In this document: positions 18,130 through 25,858 of the stretch, in pieces | Position numbering within the stretch: the stretch's first letter is position 1 | Layout: every line of letters begins with the position of its first letter | NCBI RefSeq assembly: GCF_040544555.1 | Contig: NZ_JBEPKD010000021.1 | Coordinates: 1 to 64,000 of the forward strand | Length of the DNA: 64,000 bases | From: Halalkalibacter oceani | GTDB lineage: Bacteria > Bacillota > Bacilli > Bacillales > Bacillaceae_D | Reading direction: 5' to 3' | The notes under the pieces: generated by a model | Told to the model about the DNA's origin: nothing | The model's input: the letters and a program-made list of their open reading frames with translations, nothing else | The model's database searches: none | Position numbers and translations under genes: made by a program

Positions 18130-19083
18130 ATGGGTGTAGTAAAGAGAGGCTTGCGCGTCGGGTTGGAAACGACTTGGACATTAGGCAAGATTATATTCCC
18201 GATTACGCTGATCGTGACGATTTTAGGCCATACGCCGGTTCTTGATTGGATCGCGCGACTACTGGCGCCGGTAATGGGCTGGATCGGCTTGCCGGGCGAG
18301 GCGGCGATTCCGCTTGTCCTGGGGAATATTTTAAATTTATACGCTGGAATCGGCGCGATTTTGACGATGGACTTAACCGTCAAGGAAGTCTTCATTCTTG
18401 CTGTGATGCTTTCATTCTCACATAATTTGCTCGTAGAGTCGGCAGTAGCCGCCAAAGTCGGGGTGCGGATGTCGGTCATCCTTGCCGTGCGCATCGGGCT
18501 GGCAATCGTCGCTGCGTTTGTCATCAATCTTTTCTGGCAGGGCGGCCAGGAAATGGCCCAATACGGCTTTGTATCCGCTGCTCAGCAGCCGGAGCTCAAC
18601 AGCTGGCTGGCGATTGGCTGGGACGGCGTCACAAGCGCGGCGCTCGGGATTTTTCAGCTTGCGTTAATCGTCATCCCGTTAATGGTTGTGATTCAGGTGA
18701 TGAAGGAGCGGAACTGGATTAAAGTGATGGCGAAAGCGATGAGGCCGTTAACGAAGCTGCTGCGCGTGCAGGAAAATACGTCAACAACATTAGTCTCCGG
18801 CCTGACGATCGGCTTGGCATTCGGAGCCGGCGTGATCATTCAAGCCGCTAAAGAAGACGGGATTTCCAAAAAAGATATGTATTTGATCGTCATCTTTCTT
18901 GTCGCCTGTCATGCCGTCGTTGAAGATACATTAATCTTCATTCCGCTCGGTATTCCAGTATGGCCGCTCTTGATTATCCGCATCGTTACCGCGATTTTGC
19001 TGACGCTGGCGATTTCCGTCATTTGGGACCGGGTTGAGAAAAAACAAAAGCTGGAGAGAAAGGAAACGAGCTATGAATATTGA
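18130..19083 (+). CDS. yvoD: Nucleoside-recognition (Gate) domain membrane protein YvoD
   Basis: 317-aa polytopic membrane protein with two nucleoside-recognition (Gate-like) halves; substrate unknown. Position between lgt and ppaX is conserved in Bacillus. ATG 18130 is chosen because GGAGGA (18117-18122) lies 7 bases upstream; GTG 18115 in the same frame lies before that site. The C-terminus overlaps ppaX by 11 bases. Confidence 0.78.
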   Translation: MGVVKRGLRVGLETTWTLGKIIFPITLIVTILGHTPVLDWIARLLAPVMGWIGLPGEAAIPLVLGNILNLYAGIGAILTMDLTVKEVFILAVMLSFSHNLLVESAVAAKVGVRMSVILAVRIGLAIVAAFVINLFWQGGQEMAQYGFVSAAQQPELNSWLAIGWDGVTSAALGIFQLALIVIPLMVVIQVMKERNWIKVMAKAMRPLTKLLRVQENTSTTLVSGLTIGLAFGAGVIIQAAKEDGISKKDMYLIVIFLVACHAVVEDTLIFIPLGIPVWPLLIIRIVTAILLTLAISVIWDRVEKKQKLERKETSYEY

Positions 19084-19720
19084 GACACTACTCTTTGATT
19101 TAGACGGCACGTTAATTAATACAAATGAACTGATTATCGCTTCATTTCTTCATACGCTTGACAAATATAAGCCAGGCGAATATACACGCGAGCATGCGAT
19201 TGACTTTATCGGTCCCCCTTTAATTGACAGCTTCCGCAAAGTTGATGCCGAGCGGGTTGATGAGATGATTGCGACGTACCGCGCCTTCAATCATGAAAAG
19301 CATGATGAACTGGTCGAGGAATACGAAGGCGTGTATGAAACGGTCGAACGCCTTCACGAGCAAGGCTATAAGCTGGCGATCGTGACGACGAAAATTAGAA
19401 AGACTGCTTTGATGGGACTGAAGCTGACAGGGCTTGACCAATTTTTTGACGTCGTCATCGGTCTCGATGATGTGACAAAAGCGAAGCCGGATCCCGAGCC
19501 TTTGGAAAAAGCGTTAGCCGCCCTTGGCGCAAGCAAGGAAACGGCGATGATGATCGGTGACAGCCACTATGACGTGCAGGCCGGTAAGAACCTCGGCATT
19601 CCAACGGCGATCGTCGGCTGGTCGATTAAAGGAGAGGAAAACATTCGCTCTTATCAGCCTGACTATATTTTATCGAATATGCGCGATCTGCTGGCGATCA
19701 TTGGAGCGGACGAATCATGA
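19073..19720 (+). CDS. ppaX: Pyrophosphatase PpaX (HAD family)
   Basis: Hydrolyses the pyrophosphate produced when HprK dephosphorylates HPr-Ser-P, pulling that reaction forward. 215 residues, the usual size. HAD motif I FDLDGT (Asp9, Asp11), motif II VTTK, and motif IV GDSHYDVQAG are visible. ATG 19073 follows AAAGGA inside the end of yvoD. Ends in an ATGA overlap with yvoF. Operon neighbour of hprK, which matches its role. Confidence 0.92.
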   Translation: MNIETLLFDLDGTLINTNELIIASFLHTLDKYKPGEYTREHAIDFIGPPLIDSFRKVDAERVDEMIATYRAFNHEKHDELVEEYEGVYETVERLHEQGYKLAIVTTKIRKTALMGLKLTGLDQFFDVVIGLDDVTKAKPDPEPLEKALAALGASKETAMMIGDSHYDVQAGKNLGIPTAIVGWSIKGEENIRSYQPDYILSNMRDLLAIIGADES

Positions 19721-20226
19721 GCAGAAAAACAGAGCGTTTTCCTGTTGAAACGGCGAATTCACTCTGGCATATTTACAAAACGGTTCCTTTTTGGAAAGTC
19801 ATGAAAAATTTCATCATTATCCAGCTGGCCCGTTATACGCCCTGGCCTCGTCTGAAAAACTGGCTCTATCGAACATTTTTGAAGATGAAAGTCGGTGAGG
19901 AAACAGCGGTCGCGTTAATGGTGATGATGGATATTATGTTTCCCGAGAAGATTTCAATCGGGCGCAACACGATTATCGGCTACAATACGACAATTTTGGC
20001 CCATGAGTATCTCATTAAAGAGTATCGCCTCGGTGATGTGGTGATCGGTGATGAGGTGATGATCGGGGCAAATACAACGATCCTGCCCGGCGTGACCATC
20101 GGCAGCGGCGCAATCGTCTCGGCGGGAACGCTCGTTCATAAAGATGTGGCTCCAGGCACTTTTGTTGGCGGCAATCCGATGAGAGTGATTCGCAGCGTGA
20201 CAAGTCAGCCGGAGGAAGAACGGTAA
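19717..20226 (+). CDS. yvoF: Hexapeptide-repeat acyltransferase YvoF
   Basis: 169-aa left-handed beta-helix transferase of the maltose/galactoside O-acetyltransferase type (ISIGRNTIIGYNTTILAHE, VMIGANTTILPGVTIGSGAIV). Substrate not known. Start overlaps the ppaX stop (ATGA). Last gene of the hprK-lgt-yvoD-ppaX-yvoF cluster, same order as in B. subtilis. Confidence 0.85.
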   Translation: MSRKTERFPVETANSLWHIYKTVPFWKVMKNFIIIQLARYTPWPRLKNWLYRTFLKMKVGEETAVALMVMMDIMFPEKISIGRNTIIGYNTTILAHEYLIKEYRLGDVVIGDEVMIGANTTILPGVTIGSGAIVSAGTLVHKDVAPGTFVGGNPMRVIRSVTSQPEEER

Positions 20227-20235
20227 TCATATAAC

Positions 20236-20265
20236 TTTACTTTTGTAAGTGGGGCTGTGTAAAAT
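20236..20265 (+). promoter_or_regulatory. Possible promoter of the bdbC operon
   Basis: TTTACT (20236-20241), 18-base spacer, TAAAAT (20260-20265), about 35 bases before the start codon. Confidence 0.45.
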
Positions 20266-20300
20266 GAACGTGGACGCTGGAGATAAAGTGGGGAAGAGAG

Positions 20301-20717
20301 ATGAGTAAACAAAATGAGCAGCTGCTGATGATCGCTTGGCTCTTGTCTTTGATTGCCACGCTTGGCAGTTTGTATTTTTCTGAGATTGTTGGCTATATAC
20401 CATGTGAATTGTGCTGGACTCAGCGGATTTTTATGTACCCCATCCCGATTATTCTCGGGGTTGCGCTGATTAGAAAAGAGACCGCTGCTGCTTTTTATGT
20501 GCTGCCGTTGGCCGTGATTGGCATGGGCTTCTCGATTTATCATTATTTGCTGCAAAAGGTTGATGCGTTGGGCCAGACCGATTCCTGCGGCCTTGTTCCG
20601 TGTGCAATGGAGTATATTAATTATGCCGGTTTTATTACGATTCCATTTCTTGCCTTAACCGCTTTTGTGGGAATCACGATTTGTATGGTTATGTTAGTGA
20701 AGAGGAGAGGAAAGTAA
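20301..20717 (+). CDS. bdbC: Disulfide-bond oxidoreductase of DsbB/BdbC type
   Basis: 138-aa membrane protein with four helices and two cysteine pairs: Cys35/Cys38 (CELC) and Cys96/Cys101. It re-oxidises an extracytoplasmic thiol oxidase and passes electrons to quinone. The partner is probably the anchored thioredoxin-like protein encoded directly downstream with no gap. Length equals B. subtilis BdbC. In B. subtilis bdbC lies elsewhere, so its position between yvoF and hisZ is specific to this lineage. Confidence 0.88.
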   Translation: MSKQNEQLLMIAWLLSLIATLGSLYFSEIVGYIPCELCWTQRIFMYPIPIILGVALIRKETAAAFYVLPLAVIGMGFSIYHYLLQKVDALGQTDSCGLVPCAMEYINYAGFITIPFLALTAFVGITICMVMLVKRRGK

Positions 20718-21194
20718 ATGAAGAAGCTTTTGGTTTACGGCGGAATTGTTGTCGTTTTATTCGCCGCTTTGGTTATCGTCACTTCAATGAAATCGCAGCA
20801 GGCGTCAGAAGGAAATCCATTTGGAAAAGAACGCCTTGACCCGAGTACGATAAAGCAGCTCGATGACCCGCTGTATCAAAATATCATTTTGCCGGACGAG
20901 CTGCAGGCCAGCCTTGAGAATGGGGAAGACAAAACGATTTATTTCTATTCGCCGACTTGTCCGGCTTGTCAACAGACGAGCCCTGTGCTTGTTCCGACAG
21001 CGGAAGAAATAGGCGTAAATCTTGAACTGCTTAACGTGCTTGAATTTGAAGAGGCGTGGGCGGACTTTGGCATTAACGTGACGCCGACCGTGATTCACTT
21101 TGAAAATGGGGAAGAAGAATCACGGCTCGAAAGCTCGCAAACGAAAGAAGAATACGAGCAGTGGCTCAGTGAGCGTGCTGACAGCGCATCATAA
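20718..21194 (+). CDS. Membrane-anchored thioredoxin-like protein (CPAC)
   Basis: 158 aa: an N-terminal anchor (about 4-22), then a thioredoxin fold with active site Cys81-Pro-Ala-Cys84 and a cis-proline loop (NVTPTVIHF). Acidic outside face. It begins at the base following the bdbC stop, so the two are translationally linked and probably form an oxidase pair acting on exported proteins. It is not BdbD-like in length (BdbD is about 220 aa) and looks closer to small thioredoxins. Which direction it works in (oxidation or reduction) cannot be told from sequence. Confidence 0.82.
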   Translation: MKKLLVYGGIVVVLFAALVIVTSMKSQQASEGNPFGKERLDPSTIKQLDDPLYQNIILPDELQASLENGEDKTIYFYSPTCPACQQTSPVLVPTAEEIGVNLELLNVLEFEEAWADFGINVTPTVIHFENGEEESRLESSQTKEEYEQWLSERADSAS

Positions 21195-21204
21195 GCACAT
21201 AAAG

Positions 21205-21246
21205 GTTGCACCACGGGCGAAGTATGCCTAAGGGGCAGCCTTTTTC
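21205..21246 (+). terminator. Possible terminator after the disulfide pair
   Basis: GGTTGC pairs with GCAGCC and an inner GGGC with GCCT; the outer stem is followed by T5. The helix is interrupted, so this is tentative. Confidence 0.4.
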
Positions 21247-21453
21247 TGTTGCGGTTTTTGGAAGGGGCAGTGGTTTTGTGCTGGGCAGAGCTTGAGACAA
21301 AGCTAGCGGTTGACCTATTGGCAATGGCTTTTCTTGCCACTCACACCGGACTTTAAAAGATCGTGGCGGTTCTGCACATTGCTTCAAAATTGAAAAACGA
21401 AGAGCGTGTTTTTCTATTAAGTAAACGTTTGTTTAATGGGAGGTGGGGGTTGG

Positions 21454-21930
21454 ATGATTGTTGTGAGTTCATGTTTGGCGGGGCAGCCGGTTCGTTATAA
21501 TGGGACGGACAGCTTACATAAAGAGATTAGAAGATTAGTCAGTGAAAAGAAGGCGCTGGCCCTTTGTCCGGAGCTTCTTGGAGGCTTTGACACTCCACGC
21601 GATCCGGCGGAAATTGTCGGCGGAGACGGGAATGATGTTCTTGCCGGGCGGGCGAAGGTAGTTGAGAAATCAGGCCGGGATGTGACGGCCCAATACATTG
21701 CAGGCGCACAAAGGACATTCCGTGTCGTGAAAGAGCTGCGGGCGAAAGCGGTGATTTTGAAAGAAAGCAGTCCTTCCTGCGGCAGCGCGCTGATTTATGA
21801 CGGACAATTCCGTGATCGGCGTATCGCTGGCAGCGGGGTGACGACCGCCTTATTGCGGCGGCACGGTATCGAGGTTCTTTCGGAAGCTGACGCGGCGCAA
21901 TGGTTGCGCGAACAAAGTAAAAAGGTTTAG
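21454..21930 (+). CDS. DUF523 family protein
   Basis: 158-aa cytoplasmic protein of the DUF523 family: N-terminal VSSCLAGQPVRYNG, central CPELLGGFDTPRDPAEI and KESSPSCGS motifs. The conserved cysteines suggest metal or cofactor binding, but no reaction is established. ATG 21454 is preferred because GGGAGGTGGGGG precedes it; ATG 21436 would add six glycine-rich residues encoded by that same ribosome site. Confidence 0.8.
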   Translation: MIVVSSCLAGQPVRYNGTDSLHKEIRRLVSEKKALALCPELLGGFDTPRDPAEIVGGDGNDVLAGRAKVVEKSGRDVTAQYIAGAQRTFRVVKELRAKAVILKESSPSCGSALIYDGQFRDRRIAGSGVTTALLRRHGIEVLSEADAAQWLREQSKKV

Positions 21931-22004
21931 CAGATCAAACGAGCGGGGTATAAGCGTAAGAGAAGGTAGCATGCTGCATGTGATACGAAAAGGAGGACGG
22001 AAGT

Positions 22005-22310
22005 ATGGTGAATGTCGGATTGTATGTACGGTTGGAAGCCAAGCCTGAAAAGGAGGGCGAGATTGAAACGTTTCTGCGTGGAAGTTTGCCGATTATTCAA
22101 AGCGAAGAAGAAACGGTGGCATGGTTCGCCTTGCGCCTCGGACCGACGACATACGGGATCTTTAACGCCTTTCCCGATGATGCGGGTCGACAAAGGCATT
22201 TATCGGGACTTGTTGCCGAAGAATTGATGAGAAACGCCCCCGATTTCTTCACACAGCCGCCAACGATTGAAAGTGTCGATGTTCTCGCTGTCAAGCTGCC
22301 CCAGCAATAA
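22005..22310 (+). CDS. Antibiotic biosynthesis monooxygenase (ABM) fold protein
   Basis: 101-aa protein with the ferredoxin-like ABM pattern (VGLYVRLEAKPEKEGEIETFL ... TYGIFNAFPDDAGRQRHL ... a terminal beta strand). Similar proteins are small cofactor-free oxygenases or stress proteins; many have no known substrate. ATG 22005 follows AAAGGAGG. Monocistronic or co-transcribed with the DUF523 gene, with a strong terminator after it. Confidence 0.75.
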   Translation: MVNVGLYVRLEAKPEKEGEIETFLRGSLPIIQSEEETVAWFALRLGPTTYGIFNAFPDDAGRQRHLSGLVAEELMRNAPDFFTQPPTIESVDVLAVKLPQQ

Positions 22311-22328
22311 TAGTCTGCAAGTCACGCC

Positions 22329-22374
22329 AGCCCATACCGAAGAGGCAGATCTCTTCGGTATGGGCTTTGCTTTT
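22329..22374 (+). terminator. Terminator after the ABM gene
   Basis: Perfect 16-bp stem AGCCCATACCGAAGAG / CTCTTCGGTATGGGCT with a 6-base loop, then TTGCTTTT. Confidence 0.88.
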
Positions 22375-22527
22375 AGGTTAAAGCCCGGTCTAAGAAACCA
22401 ATAATAATTCAGAATAGTAAATTATTAATAGTCAAATTAAATATTTTATGTAATAATGATATTAATATACAAGTTAATGATTTAATAATATCATGCTGCT
22501 AAAAAAGATACCGAGGAGTGAAAGGAA

Positions 22528-23766
22528 ATGAGGAAGCAAAAGCTGGTCATCAACGGAGAGCGGTTACGAAAGTCGTTAGAGCAGTTTGCCGATTTTGGGA
22601 GGACGGAAGGAAATGGAGTGACCCGGTTGGCGTTATCTGAAGAGGATCGACTGGCGCGCGATCATTTTGTTTCATGCTGTAAGGAGCTGGGCATGGAGGT
22701 CAAAGTTGATGACATGGGAAACATTTATGCGACGCTTGCCGGAGTCGAGGATAAACCGCCGATTGTGATCGGTTCCCATCTTGATTCGGTGAAAAAGGGT
22801 GGTCGCTTTGATGGCGTGCTTGGTGTGCTAGCCGGTTTGGAAATCGTTCGGACGTTAGTTGACCATCAGGTGAAGCCACAAGTTCCAATTACAATTGTCA
22901 ATATGACCAATGAAGAGGGGGCGCGCTTTGAACCGTCGATGATGGCATCAGGCGTTCTTTCCGGTAAATTTGATAAAGCGGCGATGATGGAAAAGCGGGA
23001 CACGGACGGCGTTACCTTTAGAGAAGCGCTCGATGAAATCGGCTATGCCGGTGATGAAAGAAACCGGCTCAGGGAAGCGGCGGCTTTTCTCGAGCTTCAT
23101 ATTGAACAGGGGCCTGTACTTGAAAGCGAGGGACTGCCGGTCGGGGTGGTGGAATGTGTCTTGGGGATGGTCTGCTATGAAATTGAAGTGAGCGGAGAAT
23201 CAGATCATGCCGGGACGACGCCGATGGGGATGAGAAAGGATGCTCTTTTTGCAGCAAATCATTTCATTACAAAGGCGCGGCAGCAATTAAATCAACTTGA
23301 TCCGGAGCTCGTCTATACGATGGGGAGGATGAATGTTTGGCCGAATATTCATACGGTCATCCCGAATAAGGTTGTATTTACGCTGGAGGCAAGGCATAAG
23401 GATGCAGAGGAGATTCGCCGGGTCGAGGAGATCGTACAGGGAATTGCGACAATGGAGGATCATGAAGGCTGCGAAGTCAGCGTAACGAAGCTATGGAGCC
23501 GGGATACCGTCTGGTTTGATGAGGAAATATGCAATCAGCTTGAGCAATCAGTCAAGTCGCTCGACTATCCGTACAAGCGAATGGTGAGCGGAGCTGGTCA
23601 CGACGCGCAATTTCTCGCCAGCTACATCCCGTCAGCGATGGTTTTTGTTCGCAGTAAGAATGGGAAAAGCCATTGTGAGGAGGAGCTGACAACATGGGAA
23701 GATTGTGAAAAGGGCGTCAATGTATTGCTCGAAACAGTGATGACAATGCTCGAAAAAAAGGCCTAA
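22528..23766 (+). CDS. M20-family Zn amidohydrolase (N-carbamoyl-L-amino acid hydrolase / allantoate amidohydrolase type)
   Basis: 412 aa, usual size. Metal-site motifs of the M20 hydantoinase/carbamoylase branch: GSHLDSVKKGGRFDG, MTNEEGARF, HIEQGPVLE and a C-terminal SHCEEE; a lid/dimerisation domain lies near 210-330 (SDHAGTTPMG). Enzymes of this group release CO2 and NH3 from carbamoyl-amino acids, ureidopropionate or allantoate. No transporter, hydantoinase or purine genes are adjacent, so the substrate stays open. ATG 22528 follows GAGGAGTG. It stands alone between two terminators, behind a very A+T-rich upstream region (22390-22500). Confidence 0.85.
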   Translation: MRKQKLVINGERLRKSLEQFADFGRTEGNGVTRLALSEEDRLARDHFVSCCKELGMEVKVDDMGNIYATLAGVEDKPPIVIGSHLDSVKKGGRFDGVLGVLAGLEIVRTLVDHQVKPQVPITIVNMTNEEGARFEPSMMASGVLSGKFDKAAMMEKRDTDGVTFREALDEIGYAGDERNRLREAAAFLELHIEQGPVLESEGLPVGVVECVLGMVCYEIEVSGESDHAGTTPMGMRKDALFAANHFITKARQQLNQLDPELVYTMGRMNVWPNIHTVIPNKVVFTLEARHKDAEEIRRVEEIVQGIATMEDHEGCEVSVTKLWSRDTVWFDEEICNQLEQSVKSLDYPYKRMVSGAGHDAQFLASYIPSAMVFVRSKNGKSHCEEELTTWEDCEKGVNVLLETVMTMLEKKA

Positions 23767-23790
23767 TAATCCAGACTTCACTGCCTTAGC

Positions 23791-23838
23791 GGGGTGTGCC
23801 AAAAGGAAACAAATCCTTTTGACACACTCCTTTTTTTC
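23791..23838 (+). terminator. Terminator before the his operon
   Basis: GGGGTGTGCCAAAAGG pairs with CCTTTTGACACACTCC (one mismatch, one G-U), 8-base loop, followed by T7. Has the CAAAAGG/CCTTTTG core. Confidence 0.85.
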
Positions 23839-23920
23839 ATTTGCCGAGATAGTCGTTTCTTCTTTCGAGGAAAAGAGGGGAAATTGACTGAAATGTGATA
23901 AAATTGGGGGAGATTTTTTG

Positions 23921-23949
23921 TTGACGGGCTACGAGGAGAAGAGTACACT
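23921..23949 (+). promoter_or_regulatory. Sigma-A promoter of the his operon
   Basis: TTGACG (23921-23926), 17-base spacer, TACACT (23944-23949). Transcription would start near 23956, inside a small inverted repeat. Confidence 0.7.
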
Positions 23950-23952
23950 ATG

Positions 23953-23978
23953 AATATGCTTTATCTTGGTAGCATATT
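23953..23978. promoter_or_regulatory. Inverted repeat at the his operon start
   Basis: AATATGCT (23953-23960) and AGCATATT (23971-23978) are perfect 8-base inverted arms 10 bases apart, just after the -10 box. The place suits a repressor operator or a leader hairpin; no T-box features were found. Confidence 0.4.
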
Positions 23979-24036
23979 AGCGAACTAAAGTAAAATATAA
24001 TGATAGACGTAAAGAAAGTGAAATGGGGGTTCAGTA

Positions 24037-25218
24037 ATGTCAAAGCCGTTTATGTTTGAAAAGCCGCTAGGAATGCGGGATACGTTACCTGAAATGTATG
24101 AGACGAAAAAGCAAATACGGACACAGCTGGAAGCAGAAATGGAAGCATGGGGCTATCAACTGATTGAGACGCCGACGTTGGAATATTATGAGACCGTTGG
24201 TGTCGCTTCGGCGATTTTGGATCAGCAGCTTTTTAAACTGCTTGATCAGCAGGGAAATACGCTGGTCCTTCGGCCGGATATGACTGCGCCGATTGCCAGA
24301 CTGGTCGCTTCTAGCTTAAAGCAGGCCGCCTACCCATTGCGCCTCGCCTATCAATCAAATGTTTACCGTGCCCAGCAGCATGAGGGAGGGAAGCCTGCCG
24401 AATTTGAACAGCTTGGAGTGGAGCTGATCGGCGATGGCACAGTCAGCGCTGACGGAGAAGTCATTGCGCTAATGATCGCTTCGTTAAAGCGGGCCGGCTT
24501 GTCACATTTTAAGGTAGCGATCGGGCATATTGGCTATGTGAACGCTCTTTTGCTTGATATTGTCGGCAATGCTGAACGGGCCGATACGTTACGCAGATTT
24601 CTGTATGAAAAAAATTATGTCGGCTTTCGTGAGCATGTGAAAAACCTGCCATTATCGTCGATTGACCAGCGTCGGCTTCTCGGTTTGCTGAAGCTGCGCG
24701 GCGGCAAAGATACACTTGACTCAGCGAAAGAGTTAATTTCGACCGAGCAGGGAATGTCGGCATTGGCCGAGCTGGAGGAATTGTGGAATGTTCTGGAAAG
24801 CTACGGCATTGAGGATTTCGTCAAGCTTGATTTAAACCTCGTCCTGCATATGAGCTATTATACGGGAGCGGTTTTTGAAGGCTATGGCAGCAAGCTCGGT
24901 GTCCCGCTTTGCAGTGGCGGACGATATGATGAGCTGCTTGGCAAGTTTAAGCGGCCGGGGCAGGCGACCGGATTTGGTCTGAGACTGGACTTGCTGGTCG
25001 AAGCAATCGGAAAAACTGCGCCAAAGCCAAAGCAAACATGTATTATGTTCAGCAAGGAAAGACGGGCCGAGGCTTTTCAGGAGGCGGCGCGATTACGGGA
25101 GATGGGCGAAGCGGTCATTCTGCAGGATATAGCCGGCGTCGTCGATGTCGACCGGATGTCTGAGCAGTTTGCTGATGTGCTCTATTATATTGGAAAGGCA
25201 AAGAGAGGAGAGGCGTAA
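24037..25218 (+). CDS. hisZ: ATP phosphoribosyltransferase regulatory subunit
   Basis: Histidyl-tRNA-synthetase-like protein without aminoacylation function; it pairs with short-form HisG and gives it histidine feedback control. 393 aa. Class II synthetase motifs are visible: LRPDMTAPIARLV, RLAYQSNVYRAQ and GGRYDELLGKF. ATG 24037 follows GGGGG. First gene of a tightly packed his operon. Confidence 0.93.
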   Translation: MSKPFMFEKPLGMRDTLPEMYETKKQIRTQLEAEMEAWGYQLIETPTLEYYETVGVASAILDQQLFKLLDQQGNTLVLRPDMTAPIARLVASSLKQAAYPLRLAYQSNVYRAQQHEGGKPAEFEQLGVELIGDGTVSADGEVIALMIASLKRAGLSHFKVAIGHIGYVNALLLDIVGNAERADTLRRFLYEKNYVGFREHVKNLPLSSIDQRRLLGLLKLRGGKDTLDSAKELISTEQGMSALAELEELWNVLESYGIEDFVKLDLNLVLHMSYYTGAVFEGYGSKLGVPLCSGGRYDELLGKFKRPGQATGFGLRLDLLVEAIGKTAPKPKQTCIMFSKERRAEAFQEAARLREMGEAVILQDIAGVVDVDRMSEQFADVLYYIGKAKRGEA

Positions 25219-25219
25219 C

Positions 25220-25858
25220 ATGTCAGAATGGTTAACGGTAGCAATGCCGAAAGGGCGGATTTTTGAAGAAGCGGTGGACTTGCTGCGGAAAGCGGGCTAC
25301 AATCTCCCGGCCGAGTTCGATGATTCGCGCAAGCTGATCGTCGATGTACCGGAAGAAAAGCTCCGCTTCATTCTGGCGAAGCCAATGGACGTCCCGACTT
25401 ATGTCGAGCACGGCGTCGCCGATGTCGGTGTTGCCGGGAAAGACGTCATGATCGAGGAAGAGCGCGACGTCTACGAAGTGCTTGATCTTGGAATCAGCGC
25501 CTGCTATTTAGCTGTTGCCGGGCTTCCAGGCTATGAAAAGTCGGATATCAATCCAAAGGTTGCGTCCAAATATCCGAATTTAGCGACGCAGTACTTCAAG
25601 GAGCAGGGTGAGCAGGTGGAGATTATTAAGCTTAACGGCTCAATTGAGCTGGCCCCGTTAATTGGTCTTGCTGACCGGATTGTCGATATTGTTTCGACAG
25701 GGCAAACATTAAGAGAGAACGGTCTCGTCGAACTGGAAACGATTGTCCCGATCACCTCGCGTTTAATTGTGAATCCGGTCAGCTACCGGATGGAGGATGA
25801 ACGGATTGATCAAATGGTCGAGCGCCTATCCCGCTTAATTGAGGAGGAAGAGGAATGA
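25220..25858 (+). CDS. hisG: ATP phosphoribosyltransferase, short form
   Basis: First committed step of histidine synthesis: ATP plus PRPP to phosphoribosyl-ATP. 212 aa, without the C-terminal regulatory domain, which explains the need for HisZ. Motifs AMPKGRIFEEAV, GVAGKDVMIEE, and the PRPP-binding IVSTGQTLRENGL are clear. ATG 25220 lies one base after the hisZ stop behind GAGAGGCG. The stop overlaps the hisD start (ATGA). Confidence 0.95.
   Translation: MSEWLTVAMPKGRIFEEAVDLLRKAGYNLPAEFDDSRKLIVDVPEEKLRFILAKPMDVPTYVEHGVADVGVAGKDVMIEEERDVYEVLDLGISACYLAVAGLPGYEKSDINPKVASKYPNLATQYFKEQGEQVEIIKLNGSIELAPLIGLADRIVDIVSTGQTLRENGLVELETIVPITSRLIVNPVSYRMEDERIDQMVERLSRLIEEEEE

Noticed and set aside
23840..24036. 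T-box leader before hisZ
   Set aside because: No GGTGGNACCGCG-like T-box sequence and no terminator/antiterminator pair is visible; only a short inverted repeat.
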